Shown piece after piece: positions 9,374-17,133 of a stretch of DNA of 64,000 nucleotides. Below the pieces are notes generated by a model. That model saw only the letters and a program-made list of their open reading frames with translations, did not search any database and was not told where the DNA came from. Each line of letters begins with the position of its first letter. Position 1 is the stretch's first letter. Both the position numbers and the translations under genes were made by a program. Origin of the DNA: Chloroflexota bacterium (lineage in GTDB: Bacteria > Chloroflexota > UBA6077 > JACCZL01); NCBI GenBank assembly GCA_020850535.1, contig JADZEM010000187.1, positions 87,840 through 151,839 of the forward strand. Reading direction: 5' to 3'.

Positions 9374-9403
9374 CCGCCCCTCGTACCAGCTCAGCGGCGA
9401 AAG

Positions 9404-9437
9404 GCGTGCCTCGGTCCTGAGAGGGACCGAGGCGCGT
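9404..9437 (+). terminator. Strong hairpin terminator after the GVxG-repeat gene
   Basis: Arms GCCTCGGTCC (9408-9417) and GGACCGAGGC (9424-9433) pair perfectly over a 6-base loop and extend by a few wobble pairs. A T-rich stretch (CTTCCTGTT) follows. It lies 31 bases after the stop codon. Confidence 0.65.
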
Positions 9438-9489
9438 CTTCCTGTTGGCGGTTTCGGGAACAACCCTCAGCGATGCGTCCTCCTGGGAG

Positions 9490-9495
9490 TACAAT
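9490..9495 (+). promoter_or_regulatory. Candidate -10 element TACAAT
   Basis: TACAAT lies 24 bases before the start at 9519 and fits a sigma-A -10 box. No clear -35 is present at 17 bases. The same hexamer recurs before several other genes in the window. Confidence 0.4.
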
Positions 9496-9518
9496 CCGAC
9501 ACTCCTTCAGGAGGGGAC

Positions 9519-10538
9519 ATGATGACCCAGGTCGCGACACTCGGCGTCGGCATCATCGGTGCGAGCCGCGTCGCACCTCAGCACGCTCTCGCCGTCTCCA
9601 CCGACGAGCGCACCCACCTTGCCGCCATCGCAGACCCGGACACTAGGCGCGCCATGCCGATCGCCGAGCAGTACGGCTGCGAGGTGCTGGCCGACTATCG
9701 CGAGATGCTCAAGCGGAAGGACATCGCGACGGTGATGCTCGGGCTGCCGAACGATCTGCACGCGAAGATCGGCATCGAGGCGCTGGAGGCCGGCAAGCAC
9801 GTCTTCGTCGAGAAGCCGATGGCCAACACGCTCGAAGAGTGCGACGCGATGATGGCGGCGGCCCGGAGGGGCGGCGTCCAGGTCTTCGTGGGCCACTCGC
9901 AGCGCTTCTTCGCCACGACGGTCGAGGCGCGCCGCCTGGTGACCTCCGGCGAGCTGGGCGCGCCGATCATGGCCCGCGACGTCTGGAGCAAGGCGTTCGG
10001 CATCGAGTCCCGCCCGCCCTGGTTCGTGGATCGGGCGCGCGGCGGCGGCATGTGGCTGATGAACGGCGCGCACATGATCGACCGGACCTGCTGGGTGCTC
10101 GGCAGCGGCGTCGTCGCCGTCAAGGGCTGGGTCGGCAACCCGATCCACAACGCGGCAGCCGACGACGCCTCGGCGGCCTACCTGCAGCTCAAGAACGGGC
10201 TGAACGTCTCGCTGTTCCACGCCGGCTTCAAGAATCGTGGCAAGGATCAGTGCGGTGTCGAGATACTCCTGACAGACGGGATGATCGAGTTCGACTCGTA
10301 CAGCAATCGGCTCCAGGTCGCAGGGAACGGCGACTACGAGGAGCGCGCTGTCGAGCGCGTCAACCCGTTCGTCGCCGAGTTCGTGCGGATGGTGGACAGC
10401 ATCACGACGGGCGCGAAGCTGGCCGTCACGCCGGAGTGGTCGCGGCACATCGTCGCGGTGATGCTGGCGGTCGAGGAGTCCGGTCGGACCGGTCGCGAGG
10501 TCCGCATCGCCGACGCCGACTACGCCGACCCGGCCTGA
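9519..10538 (+). CDS. Gfo/Idh/MocA family NAD(P)-dependent oxidoreductase
   Basis: A 339-residue protein with AGGAGG at 9509-9514 and tandem ATG codons at 9519 and 9522. The N-terminal Rossmann domain begins GVGIIGASRVAPQHALA. The family hallmark EKP is at VFVEKPMANT. In the second, substrate-binding domain, GGGMWLMNGAHMIDRTCWVLG carries the usual Gly-rich strand followed by the His thought to act in catalysis. Members oxidise or reduce sugars, inositols or related polyols with NAD(P)H; the substrate cannot be read from sequence. The next gene, a patatin-like protein, starts 17 bases after the stop, so they may be co-transcribed. It is about 340 residues, the usual length. Confidence 0.88.
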   Translation: MMTQVATLGVGIIGASRVAPQHALAVSTDERTHLAAIADPDTRRAMPIAEQYGCEVLADYREMLKRKDIATVMLGLPNDLHAKIGIEALEAGKHVFVEKPMANTLEECDAMMAAARRGGVQVFVGHSQRFFATTVEARRLVTSGELGAPIMARDVWSKAFGIESRPPWFVDRARGGGMWLMNGAHMIDRTCWVLGSGVVAVKGWVGNPIHNAAADDASAAYLQLKNGLNVSLFHAGFKNRGKDQCGVEILLTDGMIEFDSYSNRLQVAGNGDYEERAVERVNPFVAEFVRMVDSITTGAKLAVTPEWSRHIVAVMLAVEESGRTGREVRIADADYADPA

Positions 10539-10554
10539 CTCAGCGGAGGATCGT

Positions 10555-11439
10555 ATGCTCGCGCCCGCGCCCGCCACCAGCGACCGGCCAGCAGCCCAGC
10601 GATTCGACCTGGCGCTGGTGCTGAGCGGCGGCGGGGCGCGCGGGTTCGCGCACATCGGCGTGCTCCAGGTCGTCGACGAGCTGCGGCTGCCGGCCGATCT
10701 GGTCGTCGGCGTCAGTATGGGCAGCATCGTCGGGGCCGGGTACGCGGCCGGCTTCACGCCTGACCAGATGTTGGAGCTGGCGCGGGCCATGCGGGTGCGG
10801 TCGGTCTTCCGGCCCCGCCCGGGCCGCCAGAGCTTCGCGGACCCGGCCGGCCTGCGCGAAGCGATCCAGACCATCTTCGGAGATCGGACGTTCGCCGATC
10901 TGCAACGCGAGTTGCTGGTGGTGAGCGCCAGCGTGCTCGACGGCCAACCGTTCGTCTTCCGCGACGGCCTCCTGGTCGATGCGCTGGTCGCCAGTTGCTC
11001 GATCCCGCTGCTCTTCCCGCCGATCAGCCACCAGGGGGCGTACCTGCTCGACGGCGGACTGGTCAACGCGCTGCCGCTGGGGCTGGCGCGGCAGCTTGGC
11101 GCGCGGCAGATCGTGGCGGTGGACGCGTCCAGTCACGTTCGCCACCTGTTCAAGCTGCCGGTGGTTCGGCACGCGGCGCGAGGGGTTGTGCGGGCGTTGG
11201 AGCTTCGTCGTGCCCCGGCGGACCTCAGCCGACTCCGCATCGTCTCGCGCATCCTGCACCATGCCAGCCAGCCGCTCGACGCTGCTCCCGTCGACGTGCT
11301 GATCCGGCCGTCGTTCGGCTACCGCACGACCTACCACTACCAGCACTGGCAGGAGATGGTGGCTCGTGGCCGCGCCGCCGCCGAGCAGGTGCGTCCAGAG
11401 CTGATGGCGCTCAGGGATGTCACCGGCGCCAGCGCGTAG
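10555..11439 (+). CDS. Patatin-like phospholipase (RssA/NTE-like)
   Basis: A 294-residue serine lipase-fold protein. The oxyanion-hole motif SGGGARG is at residues 24-30, the nucleophile motif GVSMG places Ser54 as the catalytic serine, and LLDGGL near residue 166 provides the Asp of the Ser-Asp dyad. The layout matches single-domain bacterial NTE/RssA-type patatins that hydrolyse acyl esters of lipids. No signal peptide is seen, so it probably acts in the cytoplasm or at the inner face of the membrane. A GCGGAGGATCGT leader gives a reasonable ribosome binding site. It is second in a likely two-gene unit behind the Gfo/Idh gene and ends in a convergent region rich in hairpins. Confidence 0.9.
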   Translation: MLAPAPATSDRPAAQRFDLALVLSGGGARGFAHIGVLQVVDELRLPADLVVGVSMGSIVGAGYAAGFTPDQMLELARAMRVRSVFRPRPGRQSFADPAGLREAIQTIFGDRTFADLQRELLVVSASVLDGQPFVFRDGLLVDALVASCSIPLLFPPISHQGAYLLDGGLVNALPLGLARQLGARQIVAVDASSHVRHLFKLPVVRHAARGVVRALELRRAPADLSRLRIVSRILHHASQPLDAAPVDVLIRPSFGYRTTYHYQHWQEMVARGRAAAEQVRPELMALRDVTGASA

Positions 11440-11441
11440 TA

Positions 11442-11537
11442 CCTCACCCCCGACCCCACGTCGGCGCGGAGAGTGGGGGGAGTGAGGGCAACCGCACGAT
11501 GACGGCATCGTGCAGCCTCGTCGGGGCGTGAAAGCCC
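11442..11537. terminator. Three stacked hairpins between convergent genes
   Basis: Between the patatin gene and the convergent LysE gene are: CCTCACCCC pairing with GGGGAGTGAGG-like sequence (11442-11487); GCACGATG-ACGG-CATCGTGC, a perfect 8-bp stem (11494-11513); and GGGGCGTGAAAGCCCC (11522-11537), a member of the dispersed GGGGCTTGAAAGCCCC hairpin family with one mismatch. None has a long T run. They probably serve as a bidirectional transcription end. Confidence 0.5.
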
Positions 11538-11545
11538 CGCCTGCC

Positions 11546-12175
11546 CTACGACTCGGCCGCCAGTCGCACGCTCACCCCGACGAACAGCGCGCCCGTCAGG
11601 GCCGTCAGCCCGCGCTCGGCCCGCCGATACACCCGCGACACGGCCCGGGTGGACATTGTCAGCGCCACCAGCACGTACCAGGTGAGGGTCGTGCCGACGA
11701 TGGTCACCAGGAAGCTGAGGGTGAACCACGACGGCGCATCGGCCGGCACCAGCACGGCGAAGAGACTCCCGAACAGGGCCAACGCCTTCGGGTTGGCGAG
11801 ATTGGTCAGGAGTCCGTAGCGAAACGCCCCGACCGTCGAGCGCGGCGCTGCTCCGCCGGTCTCAGCATGTTCGCTGCGCCAGGCCGAGAGCAGCAGGCGC
11901 AGGCCGATGTAGGCCAGATACGCCGCGCCGGCGAGCCGCAACACCGTAGACAGGCTCTCAAACGTCAGCAGCAGCGCGTGCAGCCCGAAGAGGCTCGCCA
12001 CAGCCCAGCCAACCATGCCAACCGTCACGCCGCCAGCCACCGCCAGGCCGCTACGACGCGAGCCACCGACCGAGGCATGGACCGTCGCCGCGAAGTCCGG
12101 CCCGGGCGTCATCAGCGCGGCCACCCACACGACGACCGCCGTGACGAACGCGGTCAGCGTATCGACTTCGGACAT
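11546..12175 (-). CDS. LysE/RhtB family amino acid exporter
   Basis: A 209-residue membrane protein with about six hydrophobic segments. It shows the family's N-terminal signature MTPGPDFAATVHASVGG after the first helix, and LLTNLANPKALALFGSLF in the centre, which is the usual NPK motif of RhtB-type exporters. These inner-membrane carriers expel amino acids such as threonine, homoserine or lysine. The ATG at 12175 follows GGGAGG at 8-base spacing. A TACAAT box lies 30-35 bases upstream (12205-12210). It is a single gene; the MFS gene upstream on the same strand is separated by a small repeat element. Confidence 0.9.
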   Translation of the reverse strand: MSEVDTLTAFVTAVVVWVAALMTPGPDFAATVHASVGGSRRSGLAVAGGVTVGMVGWAVASLFGLHALLLTFESLSTVLRLAGAAYLAYIGLRLLLSAWRSEHAETGGAAPRSTVGAFRYGLLTNLANPKALALFGSLFAVLVPADAPSWFTLSFLVTIVGTTLTWYVLVALTMSTRAVSRVYRRAERGLTALTGALFVGVSVRLAAES

Positions 12176-12204
12176 GCAGACCTCCCGTCGTGGGCGCACC
12201 ATGG

Positions 12205-12210
12205 ATTGTA
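12205..12210 (-). promoter_or_regulatory. Candidate -10 element TACAAT for the LysE gene
   Basis: On the minus strand TACAAT lies about 30 bases before the ATG at 12175. No obvious -35 is present. Confidence 0.4.
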
Positions 12211-12249
12211 GGAGGCCACAGCGGGCGGATGTCTGTCCCCATGAGCGAG

Positions 12250-12363
12250 CATCCAGGGCAATCGCTTGATGAAGGCGGCGCGCGTCGTGATCGGGGCTTG
12301 AAAGCCCCGACCGCCCGTTCCATGATGCGTTGGGAGCACCAGCGTACATGCGATCGCCCCGAG
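12250..12363. repeat. Short dispersed hairpin repeat with imperfect terminal inverted repeats
   Basis: The central hairpin GGGGCTTGAAAGCCCC is at about 12294-12309. The outer ends read AGGGCAATCGC (near 12259) and GCGATCGCCC (near 12348), which are imperfect inverted repeats. The left flank (CCAGGGC-ATCGC-TTGATG) resembles the end of the insertion at 56177-56345 read on the other strand. Size and ends suggest a MITE-like or intergenic repeat element without coding capacity. Confidence 0.5.
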
Positions 12364-12369
12364 TGCGCG

Positions 12370-13719
12370 TCAGCGAGAGGTGGCGGCCGACACGCGGCGC
12401 AGGCCGGCCCACCCACCAGCGGTGAACAGCAGCAACGCACCGGCCAGCAGCACGAACACCTGCTGATACCCCAGCACGTTGATGCCCGCGCCGACCACCG
12501 CTGTCCCCACCGAGCCGCCCGTGAACAGCCCGCAGGCGAACACGGCGATGGCCGTTCCGCGCGCACTGGGCAGGATCTCGGTCGAGCGGGCCTGAAGCAC
12601 GGCGTGTGCGCCGGTCCAGCCAAACCCGAGCAGGATCAGCATGACCGTGGCGACCTCCCAGCTCGGGACCAGCGAGATCAGCAGATACCCGAGCGCGCTG
12701 GAGACGCCGCCGAACACGAAGCGGCTGCTCTCTCCGAAACGGCGCGCCGCCCACGGCAACAGCTTGCCGGAGAGCACCAGCGCGGCCCCGTACACGCCCA
12801 GGCACAGCCCAATGGCCACATACGACAGCCCCCACCGATCCCGCAGGTAGGCCCCGAGAAAGGTCATGCCGCCCATCAGCAACATGCCCTCGACAAAGGC
12901 CAGGAGGATCGCGACCAGCCGCCAGCCGGCCCCGAGCAGTTGCCCAAAGCCCTCGAGCATGCTGGTGCGTGGCCCGATCTTCTCCGCCCCGCGCACCCAA
13001 AACAGCGCCAGGACGATGAGGAAGGCCATGACGCCGTCGAGGTAGAAGATGGCCCGCCAGCTGACGAACCCGGCCAGGATGCCGCCCAGCGAGAGGCTGA
13101 GTAGCTGGGAGACGGCGCTGCTGGTGATCAGCACCGAGATCGCGCCGGGGCGGTCGCGGTACTCGAAGGCGTCCCCGACGTAGGCGAGGCCCATCGGGAA
13201 GGAGGCGGCGGCGACGGCACCGGTCAGGAAGCGCATCACGACCAGTGTCTCGAACGAGCCAACCAGGCCACAGAGCGTGGTGCCGAGGGCGAACACCAAC
13301 AGCGTGCCGCGAGCCACCGGCAGTCGACCAAACCGATCCGCCAGCGGCCCGTAGACAAGCTGGAATGCGCCGTAGGGCAGCATGTAGGCTGTCGCGACCA
13401 ATCCTGCCGTCGCCACATTCACGCCGAGATCGGCGGAGAGGCTCGGCAGGAGCGGCACGATGGCCCGCATGTCGAGGTTGACGGCGAACGCGCCGGCTGC
13501 AAGCACCCAGAGGGTCAGCCAGCGCGAGGATGGGCGTGAGATCAACGGCAGCAGCCAGTCCCGATCGGGACGCTGCTCGTGGGGCCGGCCTCGGCCCTGG
13601 TCGTCGTCGTTGTCGTTCGCGTTGCCATTGTCGTCGTGATTCTCGTTGCTGTTGTTGTTCGTGTTGCCGTTGTCGTGGTGGATGCTGCCGTCGAAGATCT
13701 CGAACGTCGCCTGTTGCAC
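12370..13719 (-). CDS. MFS transporter with Asn/Asp-rich N-terminal tail
   Basis: A 449-residue major facilitator permease with about twelve hydrophobic segments. The loop between helices 2 and 3 reads GPLADRFGRLPVARG, the family's motif A. It should be a proton-coupled drug or small-molecule effluxer in the inner membrane; the substrate is unknown. Residues about 14-55 are unusual for this family: a tract made almost entirely of Asn, Asp, His, Glu and Gly, encoded by a degenerate GTT/GTC (plus strand) triplet run at about 13602-13690. The frame stays open upstream of the GTG at 13719 to a TAG at 13777 without another start codon, so the tail may be a remnant of another coding sequence captured by the transporter. 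Confidence 0.8.
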   Translation of the reverse strand: MQQATFEIFDGSIHHDNGNTNNNSNENHDDNGNANDNDDDQGRGRPHEQRPDRDWLLPLISRPSSRWLTLWVLAAGAFAVNLDMRAIVPLLPSLSADLGVNVATAGLVATAYMLPYGAFQLVYGPLADRFGRLPVARGTLLVFALGTTLCGLVGSFETLVVMRFLTGAVAAASFPMGLAYVGDAFEYRDRPGAISVLITSSAVSQLLSLSLGGILAGFVSWRAIFYLDGVMAFLIVLALFWVRGAEKIGPRTSMLEGFGQLLGAGWRLVAILLAFVEGMLLMGGMTFLGAYLRDRWGLSYVAIGLCLGVYGAALVLSGKLLPWAARRFGESSRFVFGGVSSALGYLLISLVPSWEVATVMLILLGFGWTGAHAVLQARSTEILPSARGTAIAVFACGLFTGGSVGTAVVGAGINVLGYQQVFVLLAGALLLFTAGGWAGLRRVSAATSR

Positions 13720-13988
13720 ATCGCCGGACGTAGTATCGTCGGCGTCCAGGCAGAACTGGTACAGGCCGATGTTCAGCTAAGTCGCCGTCGAGCCGTCTCC
13801 CCCGTCGGCCCTCACTCAGTTGACGGCCAGCGCCTGCTGCCACGGCGCACGTCCGGGCAGTCCGCGCGCCGTTGCAACCCCTACCTGTAGGCGCGGACGC
13901 GATGGTAGCACCCCAGGCAGGCCGCCGGCTGTCACCCGTTCGACATTGCCCAGCGTTTCAGCCTGGGGGTGCAACGGCCGGGGCGGCG

Positions 13989-15374
13989 CTACCGCAGGCT
14001 GTCGAACTCGGTCAGGGCGCGGTCGCGCAGGGTCAGGAGCGGCTCGCTGTAGCGGACCGGGTACCGTTCGGGGTCGGTCAGGCGGCGATACTCGGCCGGC
14101 AGGCGTTCGAGGTTGCGCCGCGCCAGCTCCCAGATCTCGGACAGCGGCGGCAGGCTCCCAGGCACCATCCGCCCGCCGCGCATGACCGGCTTGAGCAGTC
14201 GCTCGCTGCCGTCGGATGGGGCCGGCTCGTCGGCCAGTTGAATCACGTCCTCCTGGAACACGCCGCGACGATAGACCTCCTTCGCGCCGGGAAGGGTCGT
14301 CTTGTCGCCGGCCACCTTCACCTTCGGGACGGTTCGGCCCTCGTCATCAACGTAGGCCACGTTCTTGTAGACGCCGCCCAGCGACCCGCCTTCGATGTCG
14401 TGTTCGACCGACCCTGCCCCCACGCCGATGCTGGTCCCGACGCCAAACGCGTCGAACGGTGCGCCCTTCGCCACCAGCTCCGCGATGCTGTACTCGTCCA
14501 GGTCGCCGCTGCCGAGGATGCGACACTCAGGCAGGCCGCCCTCGTCCAGCATCCGCCGCACCATGACGCTCTGCGCCGCCAAATCGCCGCTGTCCAGCCG
14601 AACCGCGGCCAGCACGTGCCCGTGGCTCTCACGGTACTGGTGCGCCACCGCGATGGCCGTCTGGATGGCGCGCGGCACGTCGTAGGTGTCCACCAGCAGA
14701 GTGTACCGATTGAACGTCTCGGCCACGGCGGAGAACGCCTGCCGCTCGTCGTCGAACAGTTGCACCAGCGCATGGGGAATGGTGCCGCTGGCCAGCAGCC
14801 GGTACTGCGCCGCCGCCGCCAGGAACGAGGTGCTCCAGCAACCGCCGATCCGCGCAGACCTGGTCACGACGAACGGCTCCTGCGCCCGCCGCAGCGCGAA
14901 CTCGGAGACTGGCCGCCCTTGAGCCGCCCAGACGATCCGCGACGCCTTGGTGGCGATCAGCGTGGCGAGGTTGACCGCCTGGAGCAGGCCCGATTCCAGC
15001 AGCAGCGCCTCGCGGAAGGGCGCGGTCACGCGCAGCAGCGGCTCGTGCGGAAAGGCGATGGACCCCTCCGGCATCGCCACGATCTCCCCCGTGAAGCGAA
15101 GCTGCCGCAGCTCGTCCAGGAAGGACGGATCGTAGTCGCGGATCTGGTCGAGGAACGCGATGTCGTCCTCGGAGTAGCGGAAGTCGCGCACGAAGTTCAG
15201 CGCGGCTTCCAGCCCTGCCACCAGCAAGAAGGCGCCGCCGAACGGGGCGCGCCGCGCGAACAGCTCGAAGGTGGTCAGGCCGTTCAGCCCCGCACGCCAG
15301 CTCACATACGCCGAGTCCGGATGGTACATGTCGGTCAGGAGACCGGGGCGCTGCACGTTGCGGGACGGAGACAT
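13989..15374 (-). CDS. pncB: Nicotinate phosphoribosyltransferase
   Basis: A 461-residue enzyme of the NAPRTase family. It makes nicotinate mononucleotide from nicotinate and PRPP with ATP, the entry step of the Preiss-Handler route to NAD, in the cytosol. Seen: GLLTDMYHPDSAYV at the N-terminus, FALRRAQEP in the middle, the ASGTIPHALVQ segment whose His is the phosphorylated residue in the family, and VRLDSGDLAAQS with GSGDLDEYSI in the barrel. A TACAAT box at 15418-15423 on the minus strand gives a leader of about 40 bases. It is divergent from the Fe-S carrier gene, and a perfect dyad lies between them. Confidence 0.95.
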   Translation of the reverse strand: MSPSRNVQRPGLLTDMYHPDSAYVSWRAGLNGLTTFELFARRAPFGGAFLLVAGLEAALNFVRDFRYSEDDIAFLDQIRDYDPSFLDELRQLRFTGEIVAMPEGSIAFPHEPLLRVTAPFREALLLESGLLQAVNLATLIATKASRIVWAAQGRPVSEFALRRAQEPFVVTRSARIGGCWSTSFLAAAAQYRLLASGTIPHALVQLFDDERQAFSAVAETFNRYTLLVDTYDVPRAIQTAIAVAHQYRESHGHVLAAVRLDSGDLAAQSVMVRRMLDEGGLPECRILGSGDLDEYSIAELVAKGAPFDAFGVGTSIGVGAGSVEHDIEGGSLGGVYKNVAYVDDEGRTVPKVKVAGDKTTLPGAKEVYRRGVFQEDVIQLADEPAPSDGSERLLKPVMRGGRMVPGSLPPLSEIWELARRNLERLPAEYRRLTDPERYPVRYSEPLLTLRDRALTEFDSLR

Positions 15375-15417
15375 GATAGGCTCCAGACAGGGCCGGCTCG
15401 GCCAGCCCGCGGGGGAG

Positions 15418-15423
15418 ATTGTA
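15418..15423 (-). promoter_or_regulatory. Candidate -10 element TACAAT for pncB
   Basis: TACAAT on the minus strand lies 44 bases before the pncB ATG. A -35 match is not evident. Confidence 0.4.
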
Positions 15424-15447
15424 TCGAGAGCGTCACCCCTCAGCTAT

Positions 15448-15466
15448 TGTACTCCAAAAGAGTACA
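15448..15466. promoter_or_regulatory. Perfect dyad TGTACTC-N5-GAGTACA upstream of the Fe-S carrier gene
   Basis: The 7-base arms are exact complements around CAAAA. AT-rich flanks (CTAT before, TATT after) are notable in this GC-rich DNA. It lies 74 bases before the A-type carrier start and also upstream of divergent pncB. The shape is similar to Rrf2-family (IscR/CymR-like) operators, so an iron-sulfur or sulfur-responsive regulator is a reasonable guess. Confidence 0.5.
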
Positions 15467-15498
15467 TATTGTGCAGCTTCCCTGCGCACCCGAATTCC

Positions 15499-15507
15499 TG
15501 ATAAAAT
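15499..15507 (+). promoter_or_regulatory. Extended -10 TGATAAAAT for the Fe-S carrier gene
   Basis: TG-A-TAAAAT fits an extended sigma-A -10. A weak -35 (TTCCCT) lies about 18 bases upstream. Transcription would begin near 15514, with the dyad at 15448-15466 roughly 50-65 bases upstream, a position suited to regulation. Confidence 0.45.
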
Positions 15508-15539
15508 TGGTCGGAGTTTCCGATCCAGGGGCCAGACAG

Positions 15540-15896
15540 ATGCTCACCATGACCGACAACGCCGTCATCCAGCTCAAGCAGATCATCCAAAAGGACGGCA
15601 ATCCCAACAAGGCGCTGCGGGTCTACGTGACCCCCGGCGGCTGCTCTGGCTTCTCCTACGGCATGCAGCTTGACGACGAGCGCGCCGACGACGACACCGC
15701 GTACAGCATCGACGGCGTCACGGTGGTCGTGGACGAGTTCAGCCTGCCCCAGGTGGACGGCGCGCAGATCGACTATGTCAACGCGCTGATGGGCGGCGGC
15801 TTCGTCGTGCAGAACCCGAACGCCGTCAAGAACTGCGCCTGCGGTCAGTCCTTCGACACGGCGGCCGGCGGCGGAACCGCGCGCCCCTGCAGCTAG
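15540..15896 (+). CDS. A-type iron-sulfur cluster carrier (IscA/ErpA/HesB family)
   Basis: A 118-residue protein with the three cluster-binding cysteines of the family: Cys35 in TPGGCSGFSY and Cys99 and Cys101 in NCACGQSF. These proteins carry [2Fe-2S] or [4Fe-4S] clusters from the assembly scaffold to apo-enzymes. A second in-frame ATG follows three codons in, so the start is 15540 or 15549. It stands alone rather than in a suf or isc operon. Likely clients within the window include the molybdopterin oxidoreductase, which has a [4Fe-4S] site. A regulatory dyad and an extended -10 lie just upstream. Confidence 0.95.
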   Translation: MLTMTDNAVIQLKQIIQKDGNPNKALRVYVTPGGCSGFSYGMQLDDERADDDTAYSIDGVTVVVDEFSLPQVDGAQIDYVNALMGGGFVVQNPNAVKNCACGQSFDTAAGGGTARPCS

Positions 15897-15962
15897 CCCC
15901 CCCAGCGGCCCGCACGTGCGACGACCATCACTCGGCTGAGCGGTCGACCGCCGTGAGCCGCC

Positions 15963-16322
15963 GGTGGCTCGTCTGGTGTCAATCACGGAGTCGCTCAGTA
16001 CCGGTCGTCATCCCGACCCCGTTCGGCACGCGCAGGGCAAGCTCCGCGAGGAACGAGCACACCCTCCGTCATCCCGACCGCGGCGAGGCACGAGCGAAGT
16101 GGAGGGATCTCCTCCTTCTGTGGCGTGAGGAAGATCCCTCGACTGCGTTCGCACGCTCACTCCGCTCGGGATGACGAGGGTGGGTGCAGGCTCACTCCGC
16201 TCGGGATGACGGGGGAGGGTCGTCAGGCTTGCCCTGCGCGTGCCGAATGGGTCGCTTCACTCGGGATGACGGTGAAGCATCGCCGGAGGTCCAACCCGGT
16301 CGTTCACGACGGACAGACCGCT
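15963..16322. repeat. Dispersed repeat, copy A, in a convergent intergenic region
   Basis: This non-coding stretch contains five GTCATCCCGA/TCGGGATGAC units, an internal hairpin (GAGGGATC pairing with GATCCCTC, near 16100-16140), and two ends shared with 56021-56458 in opposite orientation. The end at 16275-16322 matches the other copy over about 48 bases with few changes. That end touches the stop codon of the anti-sigma gene (TAG at 16321-16323 on the minus strand). Extra GTCATCCCGAG units make this copy about 90 bases longer than the other without its insertion. It sits between convergent genes. Confidence 0.75.
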
Positions 16323-17133
16323 AGATCGTGCCGCCCAGCAGCCGCGAGCCGGTCGGCGCGGGACTGCCGCCGGTCGGCTCCTCGGTCACGCCGAACGTGT
16401 TCCAGCGCGCCAGGGCGTCCGGGCACTTGATCAGCGTGTAGCCGTTGCCGGCTTTGTCGGTCCAGGTCAGGATGCCGGCGCTCTCGCGCTCGCCGTTGGC
16501 CCGCGCCACCCACAGCTGATAGACCCGCCCCGGCGGCAGCGGCGGCAGATTCCTGACCATCAGCATGCCCTCGCTGGTCTCCGGATCGATGTAGACCCGC
16601 CCGAACGCCGGCTGCGTCGGCTGGGTGGACTGCAACACCCGGATCTGCGTGTCGGCTGCCTGGAGCACCGACGCGACCCGCTGGTAGTTCTGCGCCCGCT
16701 CGGTCAGCGTGGCGATGCGCGCGTTCTGCGCGTCGAGCTGTGACTGAAGGTTGTACGCCCAGTAGCTCGATCCGGCCGCCACGATCACGGCGACGCCCGC
16801 GACGAGGCTGGTCAGCGTCGAGCGGAGACGCTGGGCGCGCGTGCTCTGCCAGATCGGGATCGGCGCGCCACCCCGTGCGAGCGGTGGCGACGGCAGCGCG
16901 CGCGGCTTCCTGGCCTGCGCCAGCACCCGGTCCTTGAGCCCGGTGGATGGATCGCTCTGCGGGAGCGCCAGCGCGAGCTGGGCCGTGACTTCGAGGTAGG
17001 AGGCCAGATCAGTCTCGCAGGTGGGGCAGTTGCGAAGGTGATCGTCGACCACGTCCCGCTCGTCGACGTCCAGGACGTTCAGGGCGTGGAGCGGCGTCAG
17101 CTCGCGGACCTCGTCGCAGGTCAGACCACTCAT
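16321..17133 (-). CDS. Anti-sigma factor, zinc-finger plus RskA-type C-terminal domain
   Basis: A 270-residue membrane protein. Residues about 1-45 form a zinc anti-sigma domain with the HLRNCPTC motif (H-x3-C-x2-C). A single membrane helix follows near residue 110-130 (SLVAGVAVIVAAGSSYWA). Then comes a short coiled coil (LQSQLDAQNARIATL) and an extracytoplasmic RskA-like domain (GRVYIDPETSEGMLMVRNLPPLPPGRVYQLWV). It would hold the ECF sigma factor inactive at the membrane until a signal, often proteolysis. It overlaps the sigma gene by ATGA (17130-17133). Its stop codon coincides with the end of the dispersed repeat. Confidence 0.92.
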   Translation of the reverse strand: MSGLTCDEVRELTPLHALNVLDVDERDVVDDHLRNCPTCETDLASYLEVTAQLALALPQSDPSTGLKDRVLAQARKPRALPSPPLARGGAPIPIWQSTRAQRLRSTLTSLVAGVAVIVAAGSSYWAYNLQSQLDAQNARIATLTERAQNYQRVASVLQAADTQIRVLQSTQPTQPAFGRVYIDPETSEGMLMVRNLPPLPPGRVYQLWVARANGERESAGILTWTDKAGNGYTLIKCPDALARWNTFGVTEEPTGGSPAPTGSRLLGGTI

